From Candidatus Kuenenia stuttgartensis (GTDB lineage: Bacteria > Planctomycetota > Planctomycetia > Pirellulales > UBA1268), in assembly GCA_945876515.1 (NCBI GenBank), contig CAMCPF010000016.1:1-17514 (forward strand): a DNA stretch of 17,514 nucleotides. Direction: 5' to 3'. The position numbers and the translations under genes were made by a program. The notes beneath the pieces are model-generated. The model was given only the letters and a program-made list of their open reading frames with translations. It was not told the origin of the DNA and did no database searches. This document shows positions 7,654-15,180 of the stretch, piece after piece. Each line of letters opens with the position of its first letter. Positions within the stretch are counted from its first letter, which is position 1.

Positions 7654-8988
7654 TCAGGCCACTTCCCAGCCCGCCCGATACACCTTGCGAACGATCGCAT
7701 CGGCCTCGGGGGAACTGGTCACCTTCGTGGCGGCGCCGTCCCACTCGATGCGCTTGCCCGACCGGTAGGCCACGTTGCCCAGGAGCACGGCCTCCGAGAG
7801 CGGCCCGGAGTAGCCGAAGTTGCAGGTCGTGGGCGTACCCTCGCGGCAGGCCTGGATCCACTCCGCATAGTGGCCGATCGACTTCGGGATCGACTGCGGC
7901 GGCGGCGTGAAGCCGGCGAACTTCTCCTGGGGGAAGAGCTTGTAGGAGCCGTAGTCCGCGAACATCATCCCGTCGCGGCCAATGAACATCACGCCGCTGC
8001 CGGGCACCCGCTGACCCTTGACCTCCTTGGGCGTCATGTTGCCGTCGTACCAAGTGAACTTGAGTGCGGGCTGGTCGCCGCGGGCCGGAAAGTCATAGCG
8101 GACGATCAGCCCCAGCGGGCAGGTCTCGGGATGCACCGGCGGCCCCTCGGCCTCGCAGGCGGTGGGATGCTTGAGATCGAGGGCCCAGAAGGGGAGGTCC
8201 ATGTAGTGGCAGCCCATGTCGCCGAGCGTGCCGTTGCCGAAGTCCCACCAGCGCCGCCAGTTGGCCGGGTGGTAGACGCCCGGCACGAAGGGCCGCACGG
8301 GGGCCGGGCCGAGCCAGAGATCCCAGTGGAGGTGCGCGGGCGGTTCCTGCTCCTTGTCTTTCGGCGGCCGCTCGCCGCCACCCCAGCCCTTGCCCACCCA
8401 GACGTGCACCTCCTCGACCGGCCCGATCGCACCGGACCGAATGATCTCGACCACGCGGCGGTAGTTGTCGCCGGCGTGAATCTGCGTGCCGAGTTGCGTG
8501 GCCACGCCCGCCCTCTTCGCCTCGTCGGCCACTAGCCGGGCCTCGGCCACCGTGTGGGCCAGCGGCTTCTCACAGTAGACGTGCATCCCCTTGCGGACCG
8601 CGCGGATCGAGGCGGGCACATGGTGGTGGTCGGCCGTGCTCACCACCACGGCATCGACCTTGCCGGATTCCTTGTCGATCAGCTCACGGTAGTCGTTGTA
8701 AACCCGCGCGCCGGGGAACCGCGGCTCGGGCTTCGTGTAGCGGTCGAGATAGGTGTCGTCGATGTCGCAGAGGGCCACGATCGCCTGACCCGAGACGCCG
8801 CCGACGTTTTCCGTGGCCCGGTTCGCCACGCCGATGCAGGCGATCTGGAGCTTGTCGTTGGCGGACAGCGACGGCCGCGGCATGAGCCCCGTGAACACGC
8901 CCGCCGAGAGGCCGGCGGCACCGGCTGAGAACGACTTGATCACCTCGCGCCGGGAAACACGCCGGGCGGGCAGGCGACTCGACGACAT
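7654..8988 (-). CDS. Gfo/Idh/MocA-family oxidoreductase with Tat signal
   Basis: NAD(P)-dependent sugar or cyclitol oxidoreductase family, 444 residues. The N-terminus carries SRREVIKSF at 12-20 followed by a hydrophobic Ala/Gly stretch, a twin-arginine signal typical of planctomycete members that are exported with cofactor bound. The Rossmann domain begins at LQIACIGVANRA (48-58). CEKPLAHTVAEA at 139-150 contains the family EKP motif with its conserved lysine. The C-terminal half has the WWDFGNGTLGDMGCHYMDLPFWAL block found in the large planctomycete/verrucomicrobial subgroup. The substrate is unknown. The ATG at 8988 has GGAG about 10 bases upstream. It is divergent from the LRR gene and precedes the PEP-CTERM gene by 101 bases on the same strand. 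Confidence 0.93.
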   Translation of the reverse strand: MSSSRLPARRVSRREVIKSFSAGAAGLSAGVFTGLMPRPSLSANDKLQIACIGVANRATENVGGVSGQAIVALCDIDDTYLDRYTKPEPRFPGARVYNDYRELIDKESGKVDAVVVSTADHHHVPASIRAVRKGMHVYCEKPLAHTVAEARLVADEAKRAGVATQLGTQIHAGDNYRRVVEIIRSGAIGPVEEVHVWVGKGWGGGERPPKDKEQEPPAHLHWDLWLGPAPVRPFVPGVYHPANWRRWWDFGNGTLGDMGCHYMDLPFWALDLKHPTACEAEGPPVHPETCPLGLIVRYDFPARGDQPALKFTWYDGNMTPKEVKGQRVPGSGVMFIGRDGMMFADYGSYKLFPQEKFAGFTPPPQSIPKSIGHYAEWIQACREGTPTTCNFGYSGPLSEAVLLGNVAYRSGKRIEWDGAATKVTSSPEADAIVRKVYRAGWEVA

Positions 8989-9115
8989 GAGAACGATCTC
9001 CGGGTGAATGCGCCGTGGCAGAGCCACGCGGAACACGCTGCCCCGGCATGGTATCTTTCCCGTCAACCAGCCGCAAAGCGGCGGCTGCTTCGTCAACGCC
9101 CGCCCGAGAATCGCC
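8989..9115. promoter_or_regulatory. Divergent intergenic region with two short hairpins
   Basis: This gap must contain promoters for the oxidoreductase (minus) and LRR (plus) genes. It contains two perfect inverted repeats with 3-base loops: CGTGGC-AGA-GCCACG at 9014-9028 and GCCGC-AAA-GCGGC at 9070-9082. A possible plus-strand -10 (TATCTT, 9052-9057) lies about 58 bases before the LRR start, without a good -35. No clear minus-strand promoter was seen. Confidence 0.3.
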
Positions 9116-10162
9116 ATGCCCCGACTCCGGATCGCGTCGCTCCTGATTGCCGTCCTGATCGGGCCCTCTGCCGCTTCCGCGGCTCCGCCCTCGAAGGCCG
9201 ATCTCGTCGCGGCTGGCGCGATCGTCAAGCAGGATGACGCTGGCTCGATCGTGGAGGTGCGGTTCGCAGGCCCCGCCGTCGATCCGGCCGTGCTCGCGAG
9301 ATTGCCCGAGCTGCCGGCGCTCGCGAGCGTGGTGCTCGCCGGCACCGATGCGACCGACGCCGCCCTCGTGCCGCTGGGAAAGATCGCCACCCTCAAGAAC
9401 CTCGACCTGCGAGACTGCCGGATCTCCAACGCCGGCCTGGCCCACCTCGTGAATCTCCGGAACCTCGCGGCCCTGCGGCTCTCCGGTAAGTCAGGGGCCA
9501 CGACGGTGGACGACGCCGGCATGGCTCACGTCGCAAAGCTCACCTCGCTGCGGGCCTTGATGCTCGACTTCCTCTGGGTGAGCGAGGCGGGCCTCGAGAC
9601 GCTCGCGCCGCTCCAGAAGCTCGAGGATCTGACACTTGCCCAGACGCTCGTGGGGGACGACGCCCTCCCCGTGATCGCCCGGTTTCCGGCCCTCAAGCGG
9701 CTGCGGCTGGCGAAGACCAGCGTCACGGCCGCCGGCCTCGCGACCCTGGAAAAACTGTCGCACCTCACCGACCTTGACGTCAGCGAATGCGTGTCGCTCG
9801 ACGACGCGGCGCTCGAGCCGATCGGCCGGCTCACGGCGCTCGAGCGGCTGAACCTCTGGCGGGTACCCGTCGGCGATATCGGCATCGCCCACTTGGCGCC
9901 GCTCGTCAAGCTCCGCTGGCTCAACCTCGACAACACCCAGCTCACCGACGCTGGGCTCGCAGCGCTGGCCGGCATGAAGGAGCTCGCCTTCCTCCACATC
10001 GGCTCGACGGCCGTCTCCAGCGCCAGCCTCGACCAACTGGCAAAGCTGACGTCGCTCCGCGAGCTCTATCTGACGCGCACCGCCGTCGACGCCGCGGGGG
10101 CGGCCAGCCTGCGGGCGCGGCTCCCCGGGGCGAAAATCATCGTCGAAGCCGGCGGCGAGTGA
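9116..10162 (+). CDS. Exported leucine-rich repeat protein
   Basis: Protein of 348 residues with a Sec signal peptide (MPRLRIASLLIAVLIGPSAA, cleavage near residue 22). The rest is an array of about ten leucine-rich repeats of roughly 24 residues with the pattern 'L-x-x-L-x-L-x-x-T-x-(V/I)-x-D-A-G-L-x-x-L'. Examples are LKNLDLRDCRISNAGLAHL, and LRWLNLDNTQLTDAGLAAL further on. This DAGL type is common in planctomycetes and typically mediates protein binding; no enzymatic domain is present. I chose the ATG at 9116 because the signal peptide begins there; the frame stays open back to 9008 but those residues are not signal-like. Upstream GAGA is only a weak ribosome-binding site. The partner is unknown. 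It is followed after 174 bases by the PSCyt gene on the same strand. Confidence 0.88.
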   Translation: MPRLRIASLLIAVLIGPSAASAAPPSKADLVAAGAIVKQDDAGSIVEVRFAGPAVDPAVLARLPELPALASVVLAGTDATDAALVPLGKIATLKNLDLRDCRISNAGLAHLVNLRNLAALRLSGKSGATTVDDAGMAHVAKLTSLRALMLDFLWVSEAGLETLAPLQKLEDLTLAQTLVGDDALPVIARFPALKRLRLAKTSVTAAGLATLEKLSHLTDLDVSECVSLDDAALEPIGRLTALERLNLWRVPVGDIGIAHLAPLVKLRWLNLDNTQLTDAGLAALAGMKELAFLHIGSTAVSSASLDQLAKLTSLRELYLTRTAVDAAGAASLRARLPGAKIIVEAGGE

Positions 10163-10201
10163 GGTCGGAGCCGGTCACGAGACGCCCCTCGGCGGCGTGG
10201 C

Positions 10202-10207
10202 TATACT
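10202..10207 (+). promoter_or_regulatory. Putative -10 element for the PSCyt/DUF1501 operon
   Basis: GGCTATACTGAAG contains TATACT (4 of 6 to TATAAT, and fitting the TAnnCT pattern seen before other units). It lies about 130 bases before the PSCyt start, just after the LRR gene. No good -35 at 16-18 bases. If used, it would give a leader containing the two inverted repeats at 10222-10272. Confidence 0.35.
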
Positions 10208-10221
10208 GAAGCCAGAAAGTC

Positions 10222-10272
10222 CGAAAGCTGCTGAGCAGCCTTCGTCCCGCCGATCGACCAGCCTCGCTGGTC
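10222..10272 (+). other. Two inverted repeats in the leader of the PSCyt operon
   Basis: The first is GCTGCT-G-AGCAGC at 10227-10239, extended by CGAA/TTCG across a single mismatch (10222-10244). The second is GACCAGC-CTC-GCTGGTC at 10256-10272, a perfect 7-base stem. Neither is followed by a T-run, so they are not classical intrinsic terminators. They could be attenuator-like RNA structures, operators for a dimeric regulator, or a rho-dependent end of the LRR transcript. The rest of the 174-base gap is GC-rich without further recognisable features. Confidence 0.4.
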
Positions 10273-10336
10273 CGCGATCCGGCCCACCGGCCCGGGTCGG
10301 CGACGCGGGTGACCCCCTGACAGGATCGTGTGTCAC

Positions 10337-13300
10337 ATGGGTTGCTCGACCTGGTCCCGGCCATCGCTCTGTCTCCTGCTGGCTGCCCTGGCAGGCATCG
10401 CGCCGACAGCTGTGCTGGCCGACTCCCCGACCGCCAAGACCCCTGCGCGGCTCTCCTTCAACAACGACATCCGGGCGATCCTCTCGGAGAACTGCTTCGC
10501 CTGCCACGGCCCCGATAGCGCGAACCGGCAAGCCGGGCTGCGGCTCGACACCTTCGAGCAGGCGACCGCGGAGCTCGACAGCGGCCTGCGGGCGATCGTG
10601 CCCGAGGACGCCGCGGCGAGCGAACTGCTCGCCCGCGTCGTCTCCGACGACCCCGACATCGTGATGCCGCCCCCCGAGGCCAAGATTGGCCGGCTCTCGG
10701 CCGAGCAGGTGGCCGCCCTCAAGCGGTGGATCGCCGAGGGGGCGACCTACGAGCCACACTGGGCGTTCGTGCCGCCCAGTCGACCCGAGGCCGTCGACGC
10801 CGCGGCCGGCATCGACTCACTCGTCGCCGACAAACTCGCCCGCCGTGGGCTCGTTCTCCAGCCCGAGGCCGACCGCACCACGCTCATCCGCCGCGTGAGC
10901 TTCGACATCACCGGCCTGCCTCCCACGCCCGCCGAGGTGAAGGCCTTCGTGGCCGATGCCTCGCCCGACGCCTACGAAAAACTCCTCGACCGGCTCCTGG
11001 CCAGCCCGCGGTACGGCGAGCGAATGGCCGCCGACTGGATGGATCTCGCCCGCTACGCCGACAGCTACGGCTTCCAGGTCGACCGCCCGCGGCCCACGAT
11101 GTGGCCCTGGCGCGACTGGGTGATCAAGGCCTTCAACGACAACCTTCCCTGGGACCAGTTCGCGCTCTGGCAGCTCGCCGGCGACCTGCTGCCCAACCCG
11201 TCGCCCGAACAGATCCTGGCCACGGCCTTCAACCGGCTGCATCCGCAAGAATCGGAAGGCGGCAGCGTGGAGGAGGAGTATCGCGTCAACTACGTCAACG
11301 ACCGCGTCACCACCTTCGGCACGGCCTTCCTCGGGCTCACGCTCGAGTGCTGCCGCTGCCACGACCACAAGTTCGACCCGCTCTCGCAGCAGGAGTACTA
11401 CCAGCTCTTCGCCTTTTTCGACGACGTGGATGAGGCGGGGCTGTATTCATACTTCACCGACGCCACGCCCACTCCCAAGCTCAGGCTCGTGGGCGACCAG
11501 GCCGCGGCAGCCCTGGCAAAGGCCGACGAAGCCTGCGCGGAAGCATCCGCCCTGCTCGCCGACCGCGAGGCGGCCGTGCGGCGGGCGGTGGCCGACTGGG
11601 CGGCCGGCAAGGGGGAGAAGCCCGCGGGGCTCGCGGCCCAGGCCGTCGGCACGATCCCCGGTGAGCTCGCCCGCTACGCCTTCGACGAGCGGCGGCCCGA
11701 CGGCAAGTTCGCAAGCACGCTCGCCGACGATCGCCCCGCCACCTCGCCGGCGGACAACACGCTCGTGCCCGGCAAGGAGGGGCAGGCCATCCGGCTGACC
11801 GGCGACCATGCCGTGACCACGCCCGTCGGCAACTTCCGCCGCAGCCATCCTTTCACCGTCTCGCTCTGGCTCCAGGCGGCCGCGCGGTATGACCGGGCCG
11901 TCGTGTTTCATCGCTCGCGGGCCTGGACCGACGCGGCCAGCCGCGGCTACGAACTGCTCGTCGCGGAGGGCCACCTCCGCTGGTCGCTCGTCCACTTCTG
12001 GCCGGGCGATGCGGTGAGCGTGCGGGCGGCCGAACCGCTGCCCGTGGCCGAGTGGTTGCACGTGGCGGTGACGAGCGACGGCTCCGGCAAGGCGGCGGGC
12101 CTGAAGATCTTCGTGAACGGCCATGCGGCGGCCACCGAGATCGTCCGCGACAGTCTCACCCGCGAGATCACCGGCGGCGGCGGCGACACGATCGCGATCG
12201 GCGAGCGGTTTCGCGACCACGGCTTCAAGGAGGGGCTCGTCGACGACTTCCGCGTCTTCGACCGGGCGCTCTCGCCGCTCGAGATCCGTGAGCTCGTCGC
12301 GCCGGGCACGATCGCCGCGGCCCTCGAGAAGCGGGAGCCGGCCGAACTGCTCGGCGACTACGCCGCGGCCGCCTTCGACGAGACCGCCGCCGCCGCCCGC
12401 CGCACGCTCGAAGACGCCCGCCGCGGCCGCGACGACCTCGCTGAGCGGCCGGCCGAGATCATGGTGATGCGGGAACTGGCCGAGCCGAAGGTGGCCCACA
12501 TCCTCGAGCGGGGCGACTACGACAAGCGGGGCGCGGCCGTGGAGCCGGCCACGCCCGCCGCCCTGCCCCCGTTCCCGCCCGACCTGCCGAAGAACCGACT
12601 CGGCCTCGCGAAGTGGCTCGTCGATCCGGACCACCCGCTCCTGGCCCGGGTGACGGTGAACCGCATCTGGCAGTCGCTGTTCGGCCTGGGGCTCGTGCAG
12701 TCGCCGGAGGACCTCGGCAGCCAGTCACCGCGGCCCGACTATCCGGAGGTGCTCGACCTCCTGGCCTGGAGGTTTTCCCATCCGGAGAGTGCCGGCGGCT
12801 TCGGCTGGGACATGAAGCAACTCATCAAGTCGATCATGCTCTCGCGAACCTACCGGCAACGAAGCATCGCGGATGAGAAGACGATGGCCGACGACCCGCT
12901 CAACGTCTGGCTCGCCCGCGGCCCACGACACCGCCTACCCGCCGAGATGATCCGCGACGGGGCGCTGGCCTCGGCGGGGCTGCTCGTGGAGAAGGTGGGC
13001 GGTCCGCCCGTGAAGACCTACGACCTGCCCGACTCCTTCAAGCCCGAGGCCGCCGGCTCCGGCGAGGCGCTCTACCGCCGCAGCCTCTACACCTACTGGC
13101 GGCGCACGGGTCCGGCCCCGATGCTCGAGGCCTTCGACGTGCCCAAGCGGGTGGTCTGCGTGGCGAAGCGTGACACCACCAACACGCCGCTCCACGCCTT
13201 CGTGCTCCTGAACGGAGTGCAGTTCGTGGAGGCGGCCCGGGTGCTGGCCGAGAAACTGCTCGCCGAAACGCAGGGCGACGCTCCCGCCACGCTGGCCCTC

Positions 13301-13531
13301 GCCTTCGAGCGGCTCACGAGCCGGCCCCCCGACGACACCCAACGGGTGATCCTCCAGCGGATGTACGCCGGCCAGCTCGAGTGGTATGCGGCCCGGACGG
13401 AGGACGCGGCGAAGTTCGCGGGCCTCGGGCAGACCAAGCGAAACGAAGCCCTGCCGGCCGTCGAGGTGGCGGCCGCGGCAAGCGTGATCAACGCCCTGAT
13501 GAACTACGACGAAAGCGTGGTGAAGCGATGA
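10337..13531 (+). CDS. Planctomycete cytochrome/PSD1 protein (PSCyt1-DUF1549-LamG-DUF1553)
   Basis: Exported protein of 1064 residues, family function unknown. Order: Sec signal (about 1-29); PSCyt1 domain with FNNDIRAILSENCFACHGPD and heme-type motif CFACH at 53-57; DUF1549/PSCyt2 (about 150-370) with FDITGLPPTPAEV and LARYADSYGF, ending in a second heme-like motif CCRCHDHKFDP at 338-348; a short Ala/Glu-rich helical linker (about 388-430); a LamG/concanavalin-like domain (about 443-654) ending in VDDFRVFDRALSPLEI; and PSD1/DUF1553 (about 750-1064) opening with NRLGLAKWLVDPDHPLLARV and NRIWQ. The two CxxCH motifs suggest periplasmic c-type heme; LamG suggests carbohydrate binding. A GTG at 10328 is in frame, but AGGA at 10322-10325 suits the ATG at 10337 better. 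Overlaps the next start by 4 bases (ATGA). Confidence 0.93.
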   Translation: MGCSTWSRPSLCLLLAALAGIAPTAVLADSPTAKTPARLSFNNDIRAILSENCFACHGPDSANRQAGLRLDTFEQATAELDSGLRAIVPEDAAASELLARVVSDDPDIVMPPPEAKIGRLSAEQVAALKRWIAEGATYEPHWAFVPPSRPEAVDAAAGIDSLVADKLARRGLVLQPEADRTTLIRRVSFDITGLPPTPAEVKAFVADASPDAYEKLLDRLLASPRYGERMAADWMDLARYADSYGFQVDRPRPTMWPWRDWVIKAFNDNLPWDQFALWQLAGDLLPNPSPEQILATAFNRLHPQESEGGSVEEEYRVNYVNDRVTTFGTAFLGLTLECCRCHDHKFDPLSQQEYYQLFAFFDDVDEAGLYSYFTDATPTPKLRLVGDQAAAALAKADEACAEASALLADREAAVRRAVADWAAGKGEKPAGLAAQAVGTIPGELARYAFDERRPDGKFASTLADDRPATSPADNTLVPGKEGQAIRLTGDHAVTTPVGNFRRSHPFTVSLWLQAAARYDRAVVFHRSRAWTDAASRGYELLVAEGHLRWSLVHFWPGDAVSVRAAEPLPVAEWLHVAVTSDGSGKAAGLKIFVNGHAAATEIVRDSLTREITGGGGDTIAIGERFRDHGFKEGLVDDFRVFDRALSPLEIRELVAPGTIAAALEKREPAELLGDYAAAAFDETAAAARRTLEDARRGRDDLAERPAEIMVMRELAEPKVAHILERGDYDKRGAAVEPATPAALPPFPPDLPKNRLGLAKWLVDPDHPLLARVTVNRIWQSLFGLGLVQSPEDLGSQSPRPDYPEVLDLLAWRFSHPESAGGFGWDMKQLIKSIMLSRTYRQRSIADEKTMADDPLNVWLARGPRHRLPAEMIRDGALASAGLLVEKVGGPPVKTYDLPDSFKPEAAGSGEALYRRSLYTYWRRTGPAPMLEAFDVPKRVVCVAKRDTTNTPLHAFVLLNGVQFVEAARVLAEKLLAETQGDAPATLALAFERLTSRPPDDTQRVILQRMYAGQLEWYAARTEDAAKFAGLGQTKRNEALPAVEVAAAASVINALMNYDESVVKR

Positions 13532-15030
13532 ACCTTTTTCCTGTGCTGCACGTTCCCTCGCAGCAACTTCCCGTGCAGCCGGCCTCGATCGGCAGGCGGC
13601 AGTGGCTCGGGCAGTTCGGGGCGGGCTTCGGCTCGGTCGCCCTGGCCCACATGCTCGCCCGGCAGGCCGCAGCTGAGGTTGGCGCGGGGGGACTCGCGCT
13701 GCCCGCGGGGTCGAGCGGCGGCGTGCTCGATGGCTTTCACATCCCGCCCAAGGCCAAGCGGGTGATCTATTTGTGTCAGTCGGGCGGCCCCTCCCAGCTC
13801 GATCTCTACGACCACAAGCCGCTGCTCAAGGAGCGGGACGGCGAGCAACTACCGGAGAGCGTCCGCGGCGGTCAGCGGCTCACCGGGATGTCGGGCAACC
13901 AGAGTTCGATCCCGCTGGCGGCCTCCCCCTTCGCCTTCGCCCGCCACGGCCAGAGCGGCGCCTGGGTCTCGAGCCTCTTGCCCCACACGGCCAAGATCGC
14001 CGACCGGCTCTGCTTCATCCATTCGATGCACACCGAGAGCATCAACCACGGCCCCGGTGTGACCTTCATGCAGAGCGGCTCGCAGATCCCGGGCCGGCCG
14101 AGCATCGGGGCCTGGCTCGACTACGGGCTCGGCACCGCCGACGACGACCTGCCCTCATTCGTGGTCCTGATCACGAAGAACAAGGGGGGCCAGCCGCTGA
14201 TGAGCCACCTCTGGGGCGCGGGCTTCCTGCCGCCCAAGCACCAGGCGGTGCGGTTCCGCTCCGGGGGCGACCCGGTGCTGTATGTGAGCAACCCGCCCGG
14301 CGTGTCGCGGGAGAACCGCCGAGCCCTGCTCGACGGGCTGCGGGAGCTCCATGAGCACCAGTTCGCCGCCACGCCCGACGCCGCGATCGCGGCCCGGATC
14401 GCCAACTACGAGATGGCCTTCCGGATGCAGGCGAGCGTGCCGGAGGTGACCGACTTCTCCGACGAGCCGGCAAGCGTGCTCGACACCTATGGCCCCGAGG
14501 CTCGCGACCCCGGCAGCTTCGCCGCCAACTGCGTGCTCGCTCGGCGGCTGGCCGAGCGGGGCGTGCGGTTCATCCAACTCTACCACCAAGACTGGGATCA
14601 CCACGGCGGCTTGAAGGGGGGCATCGCCTCGGAGGCCCGGCAGACCGATCGCCCGGCCGCGGCGCTCGTGGAGGATCTCGCCCAGCGCGGGATGCTCGAC
14701 GACACGCTCGTGGTCTGGGGGGGTGAGTTTGGCCGCACGAACTACTGCCAGGGTCTCTACCGGCCCGGGGCCGACTTCGGCCGCGACCACCATCCGCGGT
14801 GCTTCACGATCTGGATGGCCGGCGGCGGGATCAAGCCGGGCACGACGTGGGGCGAGACCTGCGAGTTTGGCTACAACGTCGTCAAGGATCCCGTGCACGT
14901 GCACGACTTCCACGCCACGATGCTCCATCTCCTGGGCATCGACCACGAGCGGCTGACCTACAAGTTCCAGGGCCGCCGCTATCGGTTGACGGACGTCCAC
15001 GGCAAGGTCGTGAAGGGAATCATCGCCTGA
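13528..15030 (+). CDS. DUF1501 domain protein with Tat-like signal
   Basis: Protein of 500 residues in the DUF1501 family, distantly related to the alkaline phosphatase/sulfatase superfamily; no activity is established. IGRRQWLGQFGAGFGSVALA at 21-40 is a twin-arginine-like export signal, less canonical than those of the neighbours. Family blocks are YLCQSGGPSQLDLYDHKP, SMHTESINHGPG, QLYHQDWDHHGG, VVWGGEFGRT and the C-terminal HDFHATMLHLLGIDHERLTY, which supply the His/Asp positions expected of metal ligands. The start codon overlaps the upstream stop (ATGA), so translation is probably coupled to the PSCyt protein, with which DUF1501 is very often paired in planctomycetes. The last 12 codons are repeated in degenerate form 125 bases downstream. 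Confidence 0.93.
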   Translation: MNLFPVLHVPSQQLPVQPASIGRRQWLGQFGAGFGSVALAHMLARQAAAEVGAGGLALPAGSSGGVLDGFHIPPKAKRVIYLCQSGGPSQLDLYDHKPLLKERDGEQLPESVRGGQRLTGMSGNQSSIPLAASPFAFARHGQSGAWVSSLLPHTAKIADRLCFIHSMHTESINHGPGVTFMQSGSQIPGRPSIGAWLDYGLGTADDDLPSFVVLITKNKGGQPLMSHLWGAGFLPPKHQAVRFRSGGDPVLYVSNPPGVSRENRRALLDGLRELHEHQFAATPDAAIAARIANYEMAFRMQASVPEVTDFSDEPASVLDTYGPEARDPGSFAANCVLARRLAERGVRFIQLYHQDWDHHGGLKGGIASEARQTDRPAAALVEDLAQRGMLDDTLVVWGGEFGRTNYCQGLYRPGADFGRDHHPRCFTIWMAGGGIKPGTTWGETCEFGYNVVKDPVHVHDFHATMLHLLGIDHERLTYKFQGRRYRLTDVHGKVVKGIIA

Positions 15031-15033
15031 GCG
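14994..15033 (+). repeat. Direct repeat copy 1: 3' end of DUF1501 gene
   Basis: A 40-base segment covering the last codons (VHGKVVKGIIA), the stop and three bases beyond. It recurs at 15119-15158 with 3 differences. The two copies are 125 bases apart and flank a hairpin array. Confidence 0.85.
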
Positions 15034-15108
15034 CCGGGCTGGAAGCCCGGCAAGCGCCCAGCGACCGGAGGTCGCCAAGCAAAACACGGCACGATGCCGT
15101 GGTTTTGC
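15033..15108. repeat. Array of three hairpins in convergent gap; possible REP-like element or bidirectional terminator
   Basis: Three perfect stems with 3-base loops follow each other: GCCGGGCT-GGA-AGCCCGGC (15033-15051), GCGACC-GGA-GGTCGC (15061-15075) and CACGGCA-CGA-TGCCGTG (15085-15101). The third extends by GCAAAA/TTTTGC with one bulged G to 15079-15108. The first two are each followed immediately by CAAGC (15051-15055 and 15076-15080), giving a 25-base modular spacing. The third stem is A/T-flanked on both sides and could end transcription in both directions between the converging DUF1501 and PhoD-like genes. The modular pattern also suits a dispersed palindromic element; copy number elsewhere is unknown. 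Confidence 0.6.
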
Positions 15109-15118
15109 GTGAAGCATC

Positions 15119-15158
15119 CGTCCACGGGAAGGTCGTGAAGGGCGTCATCGCCTGAGCG
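15119..15158 (+). pseudogene. Direct repeat copy 2: orphan tail of a DUF1501-type gene
   Basis: Copy of the DUF1501 3' end encoding VHGKVVKGVIA and a stop, with no gene body upstream in frame. The three differences from copy 1 are two third-position changes (both still Gly) and one ATC-to-GTC (Ile to Val). That pattern looks like divergence under protein selection, pointing to the remnant of a paralogous DUF1501 gene more than to a recent local duplication. With so few differences the argument is suggestive only. Confidence 0.6.
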
Positions 15159-15180
15159 ATTCGCATCCCGTGGTCCCGGC

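Noticed and set aside
7553..8053. Upstream extension of the PEP-CTERM open frame
   Set aside because: It overlaps the oxidoreductase gene, and the signal peptide begins at the ATG at 7552.
8989..9522. Upstream extension of the Gfo/Idh/MocA open frame
   Set aside because: It would cover the divergent LRR gene start. The Tat signal and a ribosome-binding site fit the ATG at 8988.
11447..12634. Minus-strand open frame (395 codons) antisense to the LamG part of the PSCyt protein
   Set aside because: Low-complexity Arg/Gly-rich translation with no domain; the sense strand carries a continuous multi-domain protein.
15031..15180. Possible CRISPR or tandem-repeat array in the convergent gap
   Set aside because: The hairpins differ in sequence and there are no regularly spaced identical repeats or spacers. 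The only true direct repeat is the two-copy gene tail.
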